DNA from: Parus major
Lineage: Eukaryota; Chordata; Aves; Passeriformes; Paridae
Assembly (NCBI RefSeq): GCF_001522545.3
Contig: NC_031770.1
Location: 20,234,105 to 20,298,104, forward strand
Length of the DNA stretch: 64,000 nt
Direction: 5' to 3'
Shown here: positions 1 through 12,524 of the stretch, piece after piece
How the letters are laid out: the number at the start of each line of letters is the position of its first letter
How positions within the stretch are numbered: position 1 is the stretch's first letter
Translations under genes and position numbers: made by a program
Notes under the pieces: generated by a model
The model's database searches: none
What the model was told of the DNA's origin: nothing
Seen by the model: the letters and a program-made list of their open reading frames with translations, nothing else

Positions 1-1412
1 AGTAATAACAGCTGAGAAATGTTACTGAATGTTACCGAAAGCTACAATGCTACTAATGCTGCTAAAACCTGTGGGCAGAAACATAGTTCTATGCAGAAGC
101 TAGGAAACTAATAACTGACTCTTCATAATCCTGCTTTGTGCTCAGTCTGAAGTCCTTTGCGCTTCTAGAGTTGGGGTTTTTTTTCCTTCAGATTGGAGGG
201 GATGCAGGTGGAGGTTTATTCCGGAGGTTCTGATCTTCTGGAATAGCGTAGATCCCATTAACATGTCCTATGGTACAGGTGTCTGGGGCCACATACATCC
301 CCAGCTTGGTAGGATTAGTCTAAAGTGTCTACTGCTTCTTATCCTTATTTATGTCTATGTACATAGAGTAATTATTTTAATTTTTTTCTGATCTATTGCC
401 TTTCTGTGCATAAATCCTTGTCTCAAAATAAGCTGTATTGAGGCAACATACGTTTTCCTTATAAACTTAGAATGCACCCTTACTTATAAGGATTGTCAGG
501 CTTGGCAGTCACTCTTGAACAAAACTTTCTTTTCACTGGTAGACTCGATGTCATCACATAGACTGAAAAAAGTGCTTTTAATTAACAAAGTTGTGATGAG
601 AAGGTACTTGTTCATAGTGTCTTCCTGTCTGTGGATATCAGGGCTGCTTTGGCATTCTGTCTTATCTGCTGTAATAAATTTGGATCAAATAATCACCCTC
701 AGGATTAATTATGGACACATCATATTATGCAGACTTTCCTTTTGGATGGTTTAATTATAATGTTTCAGCATCTGTAATATATCTAAATCTTGTGACTTTG
801 TAGTTATGTAGTATTTCAAAACTCCTGACTTAGCTAAAGAGCAAGGTGGCTCAGTAGTGGTTAAGTGATGGATTCAGAAGAAAATACTTGACACATCTCA
901 CTCACTGTGTAAAATAGGGCTTTATTTTCTGAAATAGGTATTCCATTATCTTGTGTGGCATTGCCTCAGTGCACAGACCTCAGAGGTAGGGTAAATTTCA
1001 ATGATATGCTATGGAAGGATATGTTACAATTATTATGGAACATTATTGCCATGGATAGAGGCGGAAGAGCTGAATGGAAAAAAAACTCCACCACATAATT
1101 TCCCCAAGGTGTACCCATAAATGTTATTGATAGGTAGGCAGGTAGCCATCCTGCATTCCAGCTCATTGACAGCCCCACTGCTCCTCACTGGGGACATAAT
1201 CCTTCGGGGTGTCTACAGTTGCTGCTGGTGGTAACTTGAAAGCTGAACATGCTCAAAATAGGATCCTGTCCTCTGCTCCTAGGATACCTGCTTCATATGT
1301 TAATGATCATCTGGATTCAAATATTTTCTTCTTCATCATGTTGTAACACTCTGTCCACCTCTAGGTTTGCTTATCAGTTAGGATGACAGTTGTGTGAAGT
1401 CTGGATTCTTAC

Positions 1413-1695
1413 TTTATTGTTCTTGGGATCAAACATGGTATTTGAATACCACATATTTGTCACAGCTTCCCCAACTAACCTGGTTTCTTGTGGACTAGCA
1501 AAAGGGACTTCTGATAAGACGATGTCACATTCTCTTATATTTTTTGAGTAAATTATTGTTTCCTCTACCTCACTGTAGGACAAGCTTTTCAAGCTCAATA
1601 TCTGAAGTTCTGTATCTTGCAAACAGTCAGCATCTCCAGCTGTTACTGTTTTCAGAGTCTTGGTGGGAATACTTGATGCAACCAGATTGAGACAT
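1413..1695 (-). other. Exon-like open frame on the minus strand, unidentified
   Basis: Read on the minus strand, a 283-base open segment is preceded by a usable acceptor (…gcttcaaatatccag) and followed by a good donor (aataaa then gtaaga). The open frame extends beyond both borders (1374 to at least 1712). The predicted peptide has a natural-looking composition, for example ECDIVLSEVPFASPQETR and NMWYSNTMFDPKNNK, and is not low-complexity. I do not recognise the family. It could be an exon of a gene nested antisense in this intron, a fragment of a retrocopy, or a chance open frame. No further minus-strand exons with matching phase were found nearby, so it is not called as a CDS. Confidence 0.3.
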
Positions 1696-3327
1696 CTGGA
1701 TATTTGAAGCACAGTGTAAATAGTTAATCTCAGGAAGCCAAATAGATTGTTTTGTTTTGTGAATTTAAATATTAAAATATAACTTTAAAAGACATGACGT
1801 TCCTGTTTCAGTACTTGTTTCCTATAAATAAAAAAGTTTAACTCTTTTGCTTTAATTGTGATTGGATTTCACATCATAGTAAACAATTTTTCAGCAATTA
1901 ACTTCAAAGATTTTGAGTGACCAGTCTGTAAGTCTGTGGCTTTTTACCCCCAATCTTAAGCATCTTGTGCTGCAAATTCTATTTTTGACCTAGCCTAGTT
2001 TTGAAGTACACAGAGCCGTCAAACCTAATTTGCAGAGTTTTGCACAGAATTGTCCATTAAGTGTTATCCAAATATACCCACAGAAAACCAGGGTTTCATT
2101 TGATTGATTTGTCCCATTGCAAAATGTGCACCTGCTGTGAAATGAAGTCGCAGAGGAAAAAAAAAGGGGAATAATTTAACTTTTTTATTTGTAAAGATAA
2201 TCAGGGTTTTTCTGATTACATCTTAACTTCATAAATGTTAAATAACCTATCAGCATCTAGTTGTTGTAAATTATGAAAAAGAGTATTGCTGGGAATATTA
2301 ACCAACTAAATCCTTGTTCTTTACTGAACATGAAAATGTGTTATGGCAGGTTGTCATTGTGCTCATGGTAACTTTGACACCAAATAACAAAACTGCCATT
2401 TGCATTTAGGGTAAATTGGTTCACTTGTGCTTTTACGGTTCCTTTTATTCTGACATAAATTTATGAACTCTGGAACTAACCAAGTCGTGTGGTTTCCCAG
2501 ATGACTTAAACAAATATGCCCATTTCATTTCCTTCAGTCATCAGAGCACACAAGGTAGTGGTTTCAGACTGGCTGCAGATGCTGAAGGCTGTTCTGAAAG
2601 AAAGGGGTTTTTTTACAAGTGTATGTGTTGTAAAAGTATATATTATAATTTTTCAGATTAGGAAATGATCCTTTCATCTTTGCAGTCAATGAATTTGATC
2701 AAAGTGTAGAAGGATTGCATTGGACATTGAAAATTTTCAAAATGCCTATGTGATTTTATTTACAATTTCATTTTCACTTCCAGAGAGTATTTTTTCTCCT
2801 GAGCATATTTATTATTGGTATCATTCCTAATATAGTGCAACATTTAGCAGAATTTTAAGATTTTGTGTTTCAGGTGTGAGGTGGTGTTTTTTTTGGTAAT
2901 TCCTGATACGGACTGAGGACTGAACACTGTCCAACGTTGTTGGATAGGTCATTTATTTTGAAATAGGTGTCCTTTGCTGCATGCTGATGGCTGGATTCAG
3001 TTGTCCTTATTTGTATTTAATCTTCTTTGGGAAATCAAGCATTCTGTATAGTTTCAATTTCAGAGGTTTCTGGTGATTTTTGCCTAGAATAAGTGCCCTG
3101 ATCAGATGCAAAAATTATATGAATTATATTATGAATTATATCATTCTCATAAAGGAATGAGTTTTTCTGGCTGAAATATCTGCTCAATTTTAAGGACTGG
3201 AGAAGAAGGGGACCTTAACTGAGAGATTTAAAAAAAGGCTTCTATTGGTGTGCTCTGTACCATTTCAAACTCTTTCAGATATTTTGTTGTATACTTTTCA
3301 GACCCTCCAATTATTGGGTGGAAATTC

Positions 3328-3367
3328 TACTACTAATAATAATAGTAATAATAATTATTATTTATTT
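3328..3367. repeat. AAT/ATT microsatellite, imperfect
   Basis: About 40 bases of interrupted trinucleotide repeat (tactactaataataatagtaa… then ttattatttattt). It is a simple intronic repeat. Confidence 0.8.
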
Positions 3368-5285
3368 TTAACAATATATTTTTAATTACTGGCAAAATTT
3401 TACACTGTGAACTTCTGGAGCATTTCATCTTCCATATATCAGACAAAAAATAAATTTCTTTGATGCAAAACCAATCTTCCTCAAGATCACCTCTCAGAGG
3501 TTTGCTCAGTAACATCGTCCTTGATTTTAAAAGTGGTATTTCTGTTATTCCATTCTTAATTATTAAATCTTGGTATTTTTCTTGTAGCTTTTACACTGAA
3601 GATGGAAAATTTTACAGAGGAATTGTTCCATTTTTTTTCTCCTTCTCCCTTTGCCTCTTCCAACAGCTTCTAACATCTTTGTTCTTCCTGTAAGCTGAGG
3701 ATTTGAATAAGATTGAAGTCATGCCTCTACTTCAGGGCTATTTTTCAGCTTTTTAGTGTAGTGGCATTTTCTTTGTCTAGCATCAAGTCAGGCAGCAGAA
3801 TGTTATTTCTGTGGGATTTTTATATTCTCTTTTTCTTATGAGAATTGTAAAAACATGATGTTTCAAAGATTTTTCTGATCTTTCAAAGTACATCAGTTGT
3901 TCATAGTACCACAACTAAACTTGAAATCTCTGATTTCTTGCAAACTTTTGGTTTTTAGATATATATATACATGCACATACATACTTAGCTAAAAAAACCC
4001 CTCCATCTAACATATGTACAACTGTGGAAAAAAATGCTTTTCGTAGCTTCAGGGTAATAGTATCCACGTAAATGCTTTATCAGCAAAGGACCAAAATTGT
4101 AATAAGGGGAAAAAGCTGAGTTGTTTTCCAAAGTTACAAATGGAAAGATTCTCAAGGTCTGGACAAGTCTCAGAACTGCTCACAGGCATCTGATCCTTGT
4201 TGCAGTCACAAAGACATCTCAGTGACATCTAAAGTAGGTGTTGTGTTGAAAGAGAAATGTGCTTTTACTAATCAGATATATCTTGACTCATCTCAGAAAG
4301 GAACCTTGTCTAGTCTGTACTTTGTCCTTTCTTAAGGCTGTGACTGCAGAATGAAGGAAACATACTTTATACAAATTCTTCTTTGCTCATTCTCTTGGTT
4401 TTATGAAATTGCTGCTGTCTGCACAGTCCAGTCTATAGTCTGTGGACAAAATTTAAAAAGGCTACATCCCATTTCCTAATAAAAAATATTGCCCAAGGAA
4501 ACCAAAAATCATACAAAGCCACCAGCCATTCAGCCAAAAGAGATACCACCTCAGAGGTGCCATGTGGAAGAGGAAAAGAGAATATCCAGGGACATCTGCC
4601 TACTGTTCTAAAGGGATGGTATATGGCTTAGCTTGTTCTTCTGAAGGAACTGAGTTTTTCAGCTTCTCAAGAGAACTAGAAATTTAAGAACTGATGGCAT
4701 GGGACTAGGAATAGATGGAGTAAATATTTGAATTCAAATATTAAAAAATGAGGTTTTTTTTAACAAAAACTGAAGGGTTTATTTTTACATCATTTAAAAT
4801 TATATGTTTCTTGGCTCAAGCTATTGTATTGTACTCTACTGGTGAAGCAGGCTAAGAACCCACACTCAGCTACTGCTGTCGGGCTAAAAAGGCATAATTT
4901 GCTGAATGGTTGCAATTCACTTGTTTGAATATGACTATTCAAACAGCAGTGCTTAGTAGCTGTTACTCCTCCAAAATACATAAAAGCTGCTTGGTTCCAA
5001 GTCAAAGGTCGGTCTTCCCAGAAGTAGCAATTGCAAAACAGACATTGACTGAATTGAATTTTGATTCTTACCGAAGAACCATAATGTCTGTCTTCCACTT
5101 ATAATCTGCAGATGGATCTGTTTCAGTTTATATTTAAATGATTGTAGTTTTCAAAAGAGGCAGTAGGGAAAACCTCCAGAGGGGGCTTACATTTAAAATT
5201 GCATGTGATGAATGGCTCTTTGAAGTTGTCCTGCACTGTTGTTAGTGTTTCAGATAATCACTGGTTCCTCTCTGTTTCACAACAG

Positions 5286-5444
5286 GGATATTCATTGTCA
5301 ATGTGCCTTTGGAATACAACATCCTGCTAAATGCGAGCAGTCCCACTCTGCTGGTGAAGCCAGTAGGACGCGCACATTTTGCCTTTGTCGATGGCCTGGA
5401 TCCCTACACTCTTTATGAGATAAGAATACAAGCATGCCAGAGTG
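5286..5444 (+). CDS. USH2A: Usherin coding exon (human exon 59 equivalent): second half of an FN3 module
   Basis: The acceptor cacaacag precedes it and the donor agtg/gtaagg follows. The first two bases complete a codon begun upstream, 52 full codons follow, and the final g is the first base of a split glycine codon. The peptide runs from IFIVNVPLEYNILLN through FAFVDGLDPYTLYEIRIQAC to QSG. This is the E-F-G strand half of an FN3 domain: the L.PYTLYEIRIQAC segment is the canonical L.P.T.Y.v.v.A core. The cysteine in QACQSG pairs in position with GC at the start of the next exon, the usherin-type CxxxGC loop. One N-glycosylation sequon (NAS) is present. The first half of this module lies upstream of the window. 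Confidence 0.93.
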
Positions 5445-6079
5445 GTAAGGCAATTTAAAACACTCATCTATATGACTGGAAGAGATTTTCAAGGTAGATT
5501 CAACTCTGCAAAATAGATTAAATTCTTTTATATTGGAGTCAAATGTTTACCTAGTAAAAAGAAAGCCTAGCACTGAACGAAGCATTAAATATTTCTCCAT
5601 GTATCATGTATGTACTTCCCCACAGATTATGCATATATCAAATGGAGGTTTAAAATATGTATTTTATGTGCCACTTTATTAAAAGCTCTTCACAAGCAGG
5701 TTAAAGATCTTTGAAAATGGATGTACAGAACGGAGTCGGTCGTGTAACTGCTCACCAACAAGAAGTGGTGATCTTAAAGACAGGAGAGAAGAGACCAAAA
5801 ATTAGAAATTCCCTGACCTTGATGGAAATTTTTAAAAACCTATTGAAATAAATATTTCTAAAATGACAATTTTGAACCAATTCACTCCCCACTCTCACTA
5901 CTGAAAATCAGGAGTAATTCAGTGGTAGAGTTGTGGTAATTTAAATGAGTATTTAACAAGGAAATTATGTGAAATGAGACACCATTTCCACCAGCAGCTT
6001 GTTTACTTAATATTCATTTGCTTTTAATGTATTTTTTTGTTGAAGAAAAATCTCTTATCACAAACTTCTGTTTTTGTAG
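5445..6079 (+). other. USH2A: Intron 59 equivalent
   Basis: 635-base AT-rich intron with a gtaagg donor and a tttttgtag acceptor. Nothing else was seen in it. Confidence 0.9.
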
Positions 6080-6242
6080 GTGGGTGTGGAGTGGGTGGTC
6101 AAACATATTCAAGAACCGCTGAAGCACCTCCCAGAGAGCTGAGCCCACCTGTTGTTAAAGCAATTGGACCTGCACTCATAGAAGTGAAATGGGCACCACC
6201 CAGGAAACCAAATGGCATCATTACTAACTACTTTATCTACAG
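6080..6242 (+). CDS. USH2A: Usherin coding exon (human exon 60 equivalent): FN3 linker and first half of the next module
   Basis: Bounded by tttttgtag and ag/gtaaat. It begins with two bases completing a glycine codon and ends with the first two bases of an arginine codon. It encodes the end of the preceding FN3 (GCGVGGQTYSRTAEAPP) and the A-B-C strands of the next: SPPVVKAIGPALIEVKW, then APPRKPNGIITNYFIYR. The conserved FN3 Trp (VKW) and the PNG.I..Y turn are both present. The intron falls just after strand C, the usual split point for FN3 modules in this gene. The preceding module keeps the second cysteine of the F-G loop pair (GCG). Confidence 0.94.
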
Positions 6243-9200
6243 GTAAATGCCCTTATCACCTCATTCTTAGTCCTACTTAATGGTTCCTTTTTTTATTCCT
6301 TGATTTTTTGGGTGATGAAAAAAGGTTTAGAAGTACATGAAAAAATATGTAATACTTTTCAAATGCTAAGGTAAGAAGCTGATCTATGGATGGCCATGTT
6401 GGGAATATAAACTCAAACAAGAATCATCTTCCTGAACTACAAATTACAAAACACATGTGAAAGTATGTTTTAAAAATTCAAGGGATCAAAAAATCTTTGA
6501 ATAATTTTGTAGGATAGATGATTGTACTGTGCTTACCCAGACCACTAGGTATAAAACTTCAATCTTCTCTGATAGACATTTGCGAATTTTGTAATGGAAA
6601 TAGGAGAAATTCACCAATTCTGAGACTTTTAAAAGCAGAAAAAGGTATCTAGGTTCCTAAACCAGATCAATTTTCCAAGATAATTTATGTTCCTAAGTAA
6701 GTAATGTGGACAGAGATTACAGTGCATCTGTTTATGTACCTTGGTGTTTGTATTCATCACCCTCTGTAGGATGTTGACTGATGCATTTTCACTTCCTATG
6801 AGGGGTTTCCTAAGCCCTGTGTGAGGATTTTTTCTGTACAGAGAGCTGGGCTTAGGGCAGTATTAAACTAGCAGAGCACCAATCTCTGCTGTGCCTGTTT
6901 ACCCTTTGTTAAAAGCTCGCTGAAGCGACTTTCTTGAATGGCTTCAGAAGTCAGAGAATATAAAACTCAAGCCATATATTTGAGAGCGATTTAAACTCTG
7001 AAGTTCCTGGGTTTTCCAGCTCTTAATATGTGTGGCAAACACATGCTGGGCCAATCCCAGCCTCCCACAAAGAGTTTGGGACTTCTTATTATATTAAAAG
7101 TGTGACTGAGAAGACCAGAAATCCAATTACCTTTTGGAATCCTCAGTGATAATTAATATAAATTCACTTTTGCCTTAAAGATGTTAGTGGTCTCTAAAAA
7201 TTCCTGCTGTCTTGAAATACCCTTTTGTTTGCCTTTTTTTAATTGTCTGATCAAAATACCCAAGTCCCTTTCCTTCATAAAGAGGAATAAAGTGTATGTT
7301 ATAGCCCAAGACATGTCTTCACTCTGTTGGTTTTGTAAATAAAGCTGATGATTACCCCTGCTATTCCATGGCAACCATAGAAAGGGAAAACAGGAAATAT
7401 AATGCAGAAAGCCTGCTTCAGTGAAAAATACTGTAAATTGAATTTGACAGCATTTGATGGCATTTGATTATTCTAGTCACAGCCAAACAATGATATAAAG
7501 AGTAATATGAAACAGAATGTGTTACTGCCTAGCTGACTCAAAAGCAATAAACCTTCCTCCAATGTGACACAATCACTTCACAATCATAATTGTAGCCTGT
7601 TTGATACCTCTGAGTACAGCAGAAGGGCACTGACTGACATAGATACATTTTGTTTTTTATTTAAAGTGAAATGAAAATGGCGCACTGGGGCTCCAGATAC
7701 AATCGGTATATTCACCTACATAGGCATGAATCACTTGGCAGTTATTTCAGCTGAAGTTTAAATGTGCTTAGACAACAACAATATCAAATCTTTCTCAGAT
7801 AGCTAGAAAAAAATCAGAAATGGGATGTAAGCACATAGTTCTTTTTCATTTCGTAGCCACACATTTTGTAGCCTTACATTGTTATAGCAGCAACACTGCA
7901 GTATTTCTATGGGAGGTTATGGAATGTAATTTCTTCTTTAGTATGTGCCTCTTCCTTACTGCATCCCCACCAAAATAAATTCATTTAACTCAAACCTGGA
8001 ATGCTTGGGCACCTAGTGTGTATGCATATATCTGCATTAAAGTAGCAGGACTCGTGCTTTCCTCTAACATCATAAAACTACTCCCAAGTTTGCAACCATT
8101 TTGCTAGAAACCAAAAAATCAAAATGTTATTTTATGATCAAAGAGATCATGGGTTGTTTTGTTTGTTTTTTTTATATTCATAAAGGGGCTTTAAACATTG
8201 ATCTGAGGCTTTTAAAATTTTCTAGCAAGGACCACAACTTAGAAGAGCTTGTGAATAAGAAAAGATCTGGTTCACGATACAATCATCTAATCTAGTTCTG
8301 TTCCCATTCATCATGACATAACATCGCTCTGCCAACCACAGAAGTTGCTACTCTGAAAAAAGTAATAATATTATGAAAATAGATTATATATATTTGTTGC
8401 TGCATTTTAGTAAGCTATAGGTCACATGAGCTAATGGAACTGCTCTCTATTGATTAACAGGATGCACTGTGTAGGAGGCACATGAAATGGCCCTTACAGA
8501 CATATTGCCTGAAAAATTAGAAGTATTTTGGTTGGTAACTTCCTTAAGGGATTGTCTGAATTTTTCTGTCAAACTCTCTATGTCTTGCCCAATAAGACTG
8601 TATTATTTAGTATATATTTGTGAGATTGAAATGTAGCTCTTGTTAGCTGAGCAGTCCTGTTGGTGAAAATGTAGTAGAAAAATCAAGAGGCAATTTAAGA
8701 CAGAAGACATGTCTCAGTGGTTGTCGTGACTTGCAGTGGAGAGCCTTCCAGACTGACTCTTTATGATTAATTCATTGCTTAACCGTATACCCTTAACCAT
8801 GAGTTGTACCCAAGACAGCTTCCAAGGAACATATGTTACTGGATGGTTTAATGCAGGAATCCCTATGGATGGTCATGTCATTGAATACAAGAATTCCTGA
8901 AGGCTTTTATTTATACCTGTAATAGATCTAATACCCAATCTAAACTAGTGTATTACATGCAATAACTTCAAATTCCTTCTGTTCCTTTTTTTTTTAATCA
9001 GAAATCATGTTTTAAAAAAAAATTACCCCAAATCATGAAAGCTGCATTAGTGTAGGTTTATTGAATACAAATGTAAGTGAGGTTTCTTTGTTTGATTAAA
9101 CAATTATGAAGCTGCAGAGGGGGAGCATTGCTAATGTTGCATTGTTCCCCCACATTTGATAGTGTGATTCCCTGTTTTACCCCAAGGCTTCTCAGTGTTC

Positions 9201-9324
9201 CTAAAAATAACTCTCTACAACTCTGGTAAGGAAAGCAGCAGGCACTGCTAAAATATGTAATTTACTTGTATGGTGAAAGGTAAACATGTGAGGAATAATT
9301 CTGGTTTGACCCTCAAGACCTCAG

Positions 9325-9410
9325 GGATTCGCCGTCTCCGCGCACACAGGGAAGCCGAGGGGTGAGCGCTGCAGTCGGCGCTGCTGCAGCACAGCTCTGG
9401 AGTTATCTGT
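9325..9410. other. Small CpG-rich patch inside AT-rich intron
   Basis: Roughly 85 bases containing several CpGs and SP1-like GC composition (segments attcgccgtctccgcgcac, gaagccgaggggtgagcgct, gcagtcggcgctgctgcagc). They sit in flanks that are mostly A and T. The patch is followed by gcccttataaaa at 9479-9490. It may be a regulatory element or a remnant of a GC-rich insertion. Function is not shown. Confidence 0.3.
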
Positions 9411-11212
9411 CACAAAGGAGATTATATCCTCCTTCTTATGTCATCTGCCTCAGATTGGCACTGGGGCAGGGAGAATTCGCCCTTATAAAAATAACTATCT
9501 GAACATCTTCAAAATGAATGTAAGCAGCAAATCAGACTATGCAGATTAAGAGACAGCTTCCAGCTCTTGGAAATGTTATTCTCCTTTGCAGCTCATTGTA
9601 CACAAGAAATACTTCCAGTTAAATGAGCAGCTGAATCTTAAATCTTAAAACGATTGAAATGATTACAGATTGTTCAACCACTTCTGTTCAAAGTTTATTC
9701 ATACATGAAGTTATTCTGGTTTTTAGCACTACAGATGGAACCATTTACCTAACCATAAGTTTCATTCATTAAATATTCAGCAGTAATAAGATCTAAATAC
9801 TTAACCAGGCTACATTGTACAGCTTTGCCTGTGAATCAGCTTACAGTTGGTGGCATATTTGATCATTCACTGTGAAAAAAACTGTTTATCACAGAGTTTA
9901 GAATATTTATAAAACATAAATTTATGTATTCATTTGAGTCCTATACTGTTTGGTCAGCAAGACACATTAAATGTGACTTTCTTACATTAAAATGTACTCT
10001 GTTTCCCCTTATTTACAGAGATTTTTTTAGACATGTTTTTGGTATACAGAGAAACGACTATATTTTTAGGTGCAGAAGAAAGACATAGTAATGATTCACC
10101 TTTCAAAATTATATGTCTTGCATTACATCAGTGAACAGCATCCGAGGGAAAGTTCTGCAGAAGGCTTAAATTGCCATTAAAATAGAGCACGGGAAATTGT
10201 ATAAAAAATCATGGCCAGAATTTTGGAGACAATGGGAAATTTTGGACCTTGACTTTTATAGAGAGACTTTGTAGGGAATCTTTCCCACTTCTTCTATCTG
10301 GCAGTCTTTGCCTGCTTCAGCCAACAAACCTTCAGTATCGACATACCTTACAATTTGCCTGTTTCACTATGATAGAGATATTGTACCTCAAAACTCTGCT
10401 CTAAAAAAAAAATACCACACTTTAACCCTTGTAAACTAAACAGTGTCCATATAATCTGCTTATCTCAAAATTTAGCAAAACTCATTTAGTTTTGTATGAG
10501 AAAATATCTTCGTTCCTGCCTTATATATGCATATACACAAAGGATGAATAAACAGCTGTGTACACACTTGCATTCATTATGTTCTTCATATTTGCATGTT
10601 AATGCCTGGAAATATATTATTACAAGCAGCTAAAATTATCAGTTTCAAAAAATCAATGCTTTTTTATTTTTACATTAATTCATGGTTTGACCTAACAAGA
10701 TAAAATACATTCTTTGAAACACAGATTTTCTCTTGTCAAAGAAATGTTCTTCAGCTTCTGTGTGTGTGTTTAGTCATGATGACACCTGGTAGCCAGACAA
10801 ACCAATTTTACTTCTGCAAATTTGCCCTACTTGCAATAAAAGTGGCAGATAATGTAATTTGGACTTTTGTTGTTGGCATGGAGGGTGAAAATGCTTTTAT
10901 GTTCTGCAAAAGCCAAGGTTCCTGCGAAGAGTAGGGGAAATACTTAAATTCATGTACAGTACAGCCCAGCCATCACTGAGATTTATCACAGTGTTTAAAT
11001 GTAACCAACTTAATTTCACACAAACATTTTTATGCCAAGTTGAAAGAATTGATTTGATGACTCTGTTTTGAAGATGAGTACTCAGCTTATTAAAACTGTT
11101 GTAAATTATATAGAAGAAGGGGCTGTATTACAAAGGGACTGAGGATCATCTGTGATCTCTGGCACTCAGAATACCACTGTTCCAAGGCAAACATATCTGC
11201 AATAGTAATGCT

Positions 11213-11274
11213 GTATATACATTATACATATATACATATGTATATGTACACACATAAGTGCTAGTTTATGTATA

Positions 11275-11307
<33 letters not shown>

Positions 11308-11325
11308 GCATATATGTACATATGT
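11213..11325. repeat. TA/CA microsatellite
   Basis: Alternating purine-pyrimidine tract: tatacatatatacatatg blocks, then gtgtgtg and an uninterrupted (TA)n of about 25 bases near 11283-11307, then tgcatatatgtacatatg. It is a simple repeat, likely length-polymorphic. Confidence 0.9.
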
Positions 11326-11771
11326 GCAAAAAGAAAAACCCATTGGGCCAAAAACCAATAAAGTTAATTTTCTTCATATAGCTTAGGTTTGCATTTTTAA
11401 ACAAAAACAGTGTTTGAAAAGATATGTTGTTTATTACAGAAAACACTATGTGTGATATTTTAATGAGTTTGGTGGTGGAGCTGCAACTTCAGCTAAGTTC
11501 ATGCACAAGGGATTACTTATTCAATTCACAAGAAAAAATGGGATATTTAGTGTGAGCAAATCAGATTTTGAAAGTGCACAGCTTTAGTTTTGAGGGCATG
11601 ATAGAATATTTATCCCTTATTTACTAGGTAACCTTTTTCTCCAGTAAACTGTTTACAAGTTTTCCATAAATGAGGGATTCTGAGGTGAGTACCTCTGTAA
11701 ACAGATTGATTTTCAGAAATGCTGAAAACTTGCACCCATATTGCAATTCAAGTCATTGCTCAGCAACTACT

Positions 11772-11847
11772 GATAGATTTAAAATTTCCTGCTCTAAGCT
11801 CTGAAAGTCTCAGAACTTAGAGCAGGAAATTTGTGGTGTGATCTATC
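11772..11847. repeat. Long imperfect hairpin (inverted repeat)
   Basis: Two 23-base arms (11782-11804 and 11810-11832) are reverse complements with a single C/T difference and are separated by a 5-base loop (aagtc). An outer 7-base stem (gatagat at 11772-11778 with atctatc at 11841-11847) extends the fold across an asymmetric internal loop. The size and shape resemble a miRNA precursor or the core of a miniature inverted-repeat element. Neither identity is established. Confidence 0.7.
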
Positions 11848-12169
11848 CTAGAAGGACAACATGCTGTTGTGTTGCTACTCTGCTGCCTTGGACTGTGACA
11901 GCACACTTGTTTGCCTAGTATTCTTCTAGATAAAGGAGAATAATTGATTACCTCAAAAATTTCTTCTTCCCTACTCAGCACCTAAGAAAAGTTCAGGGAA
12001 ATGCTTTCAAGACGCAAAGATAGTCAGTTCCTTGTGTGTGTGTAAGGTACAGAAATAATTTCTGTATTTTTCTGAAATACAAGTTGACCTTGGAACTTTA
12101 GGATCAGCTACTGTGGGACTGCTAAAGCTACTTTCTATTTTAAACACGCTGCTTTTGATTTAATTCCAG

Positions 12170-12524
12170 ACGTCCTGTAGGCAGTCAAGAAGAGCTGCTT
12201 TTGTTCATCTGGACTGAAGGAGCTTTGGAATTCATTGATGCATCCGATGCTCTCCAGCCTTTCACTCTCTATGAGTACCGTGCCAGATGTCAGAATTCCG
12301 TGGGGTCTGTGGACAGCCTGTGGGCTTCAACCCAGACTCTGGAGGCTTCCCCATGGGGCATGGGAGCCCCTTGGGCACAAGCCACAAGCGCTTACTCGGT
12401 GCGGTTGAACTGGACCCAGCCGGTCTCCCCCAATGGTGTCATATCTCTCTACCGAGTGGTCTATCAAGAAAAACACAGTGACCCGACATTTAGCACCCCA
12501 GCTGTCACAGCATTCACTGTAATG
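12170..12524 (+). CDS. USH2A: Usherin coding exon (human exon 61 equivalent): end of one FN3 and most of the next
   Basis: Acceptor taattccag, donor aatg/gtaaga. One base completes the split arginine codon, then 118 codons follow in phase 0. Residues 1 to about 55 finish the FN3 begun in the previous exon (LQPFTLYEYRARCQNSVGS, then WASTQTLEASP). From about residue 57 a new module starts, with the strand B Trp in VRLNWTQP, the turn SPNGVISLYRVVYQEK, and a D-E region ending AFTVM. The F-G loop of the first module has a single cysteine, unlike most neighbours that carry two. One sequon (NWT) is present. The phase-0 donor followed by GTKHQAHLFGL in the next exon reproduces the mammalian junction. 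Confidence 0.95.

Larger units (their letters stand above)
1..5285 (+). other. USH2A: Intron (human intron 58 equivalent), 3' part
   Basis: AT-rich sequence with no FN3-coding segment that I can recognise. It ends in the acceptor tttcacaacag before the first exon. It contains a short AAT microsatellite (3328-3367) and an unexplained exon-like open frame on the minus strand (1413-1695, listed separately). Other open frames here are short and look like chance. Confidence 0.8.
6243..12169 (+). other. USH2A: Intron 60 equivalent
   Basis: 5.9 kb AT-rich intron. It contains a small CpG-rich patch (about 9325-9410), a TA/CA microsatellite (11213-11325) and a strong hairpin (11772-11847), each listed separately. 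No coding segment on either strand was recognised. It ends with the acceptor taattccag. Confidence 0.85.

Noticed and set aside
188..243. Exon-like stretch after a good polypyrimidine-AG (tttttttccttcag) reading LEGMQVEVYSGGSDLLE
   Set aside because: It hits a stop within 20 codons, has no donor in frame and no FN3 core residues. Probably chance.
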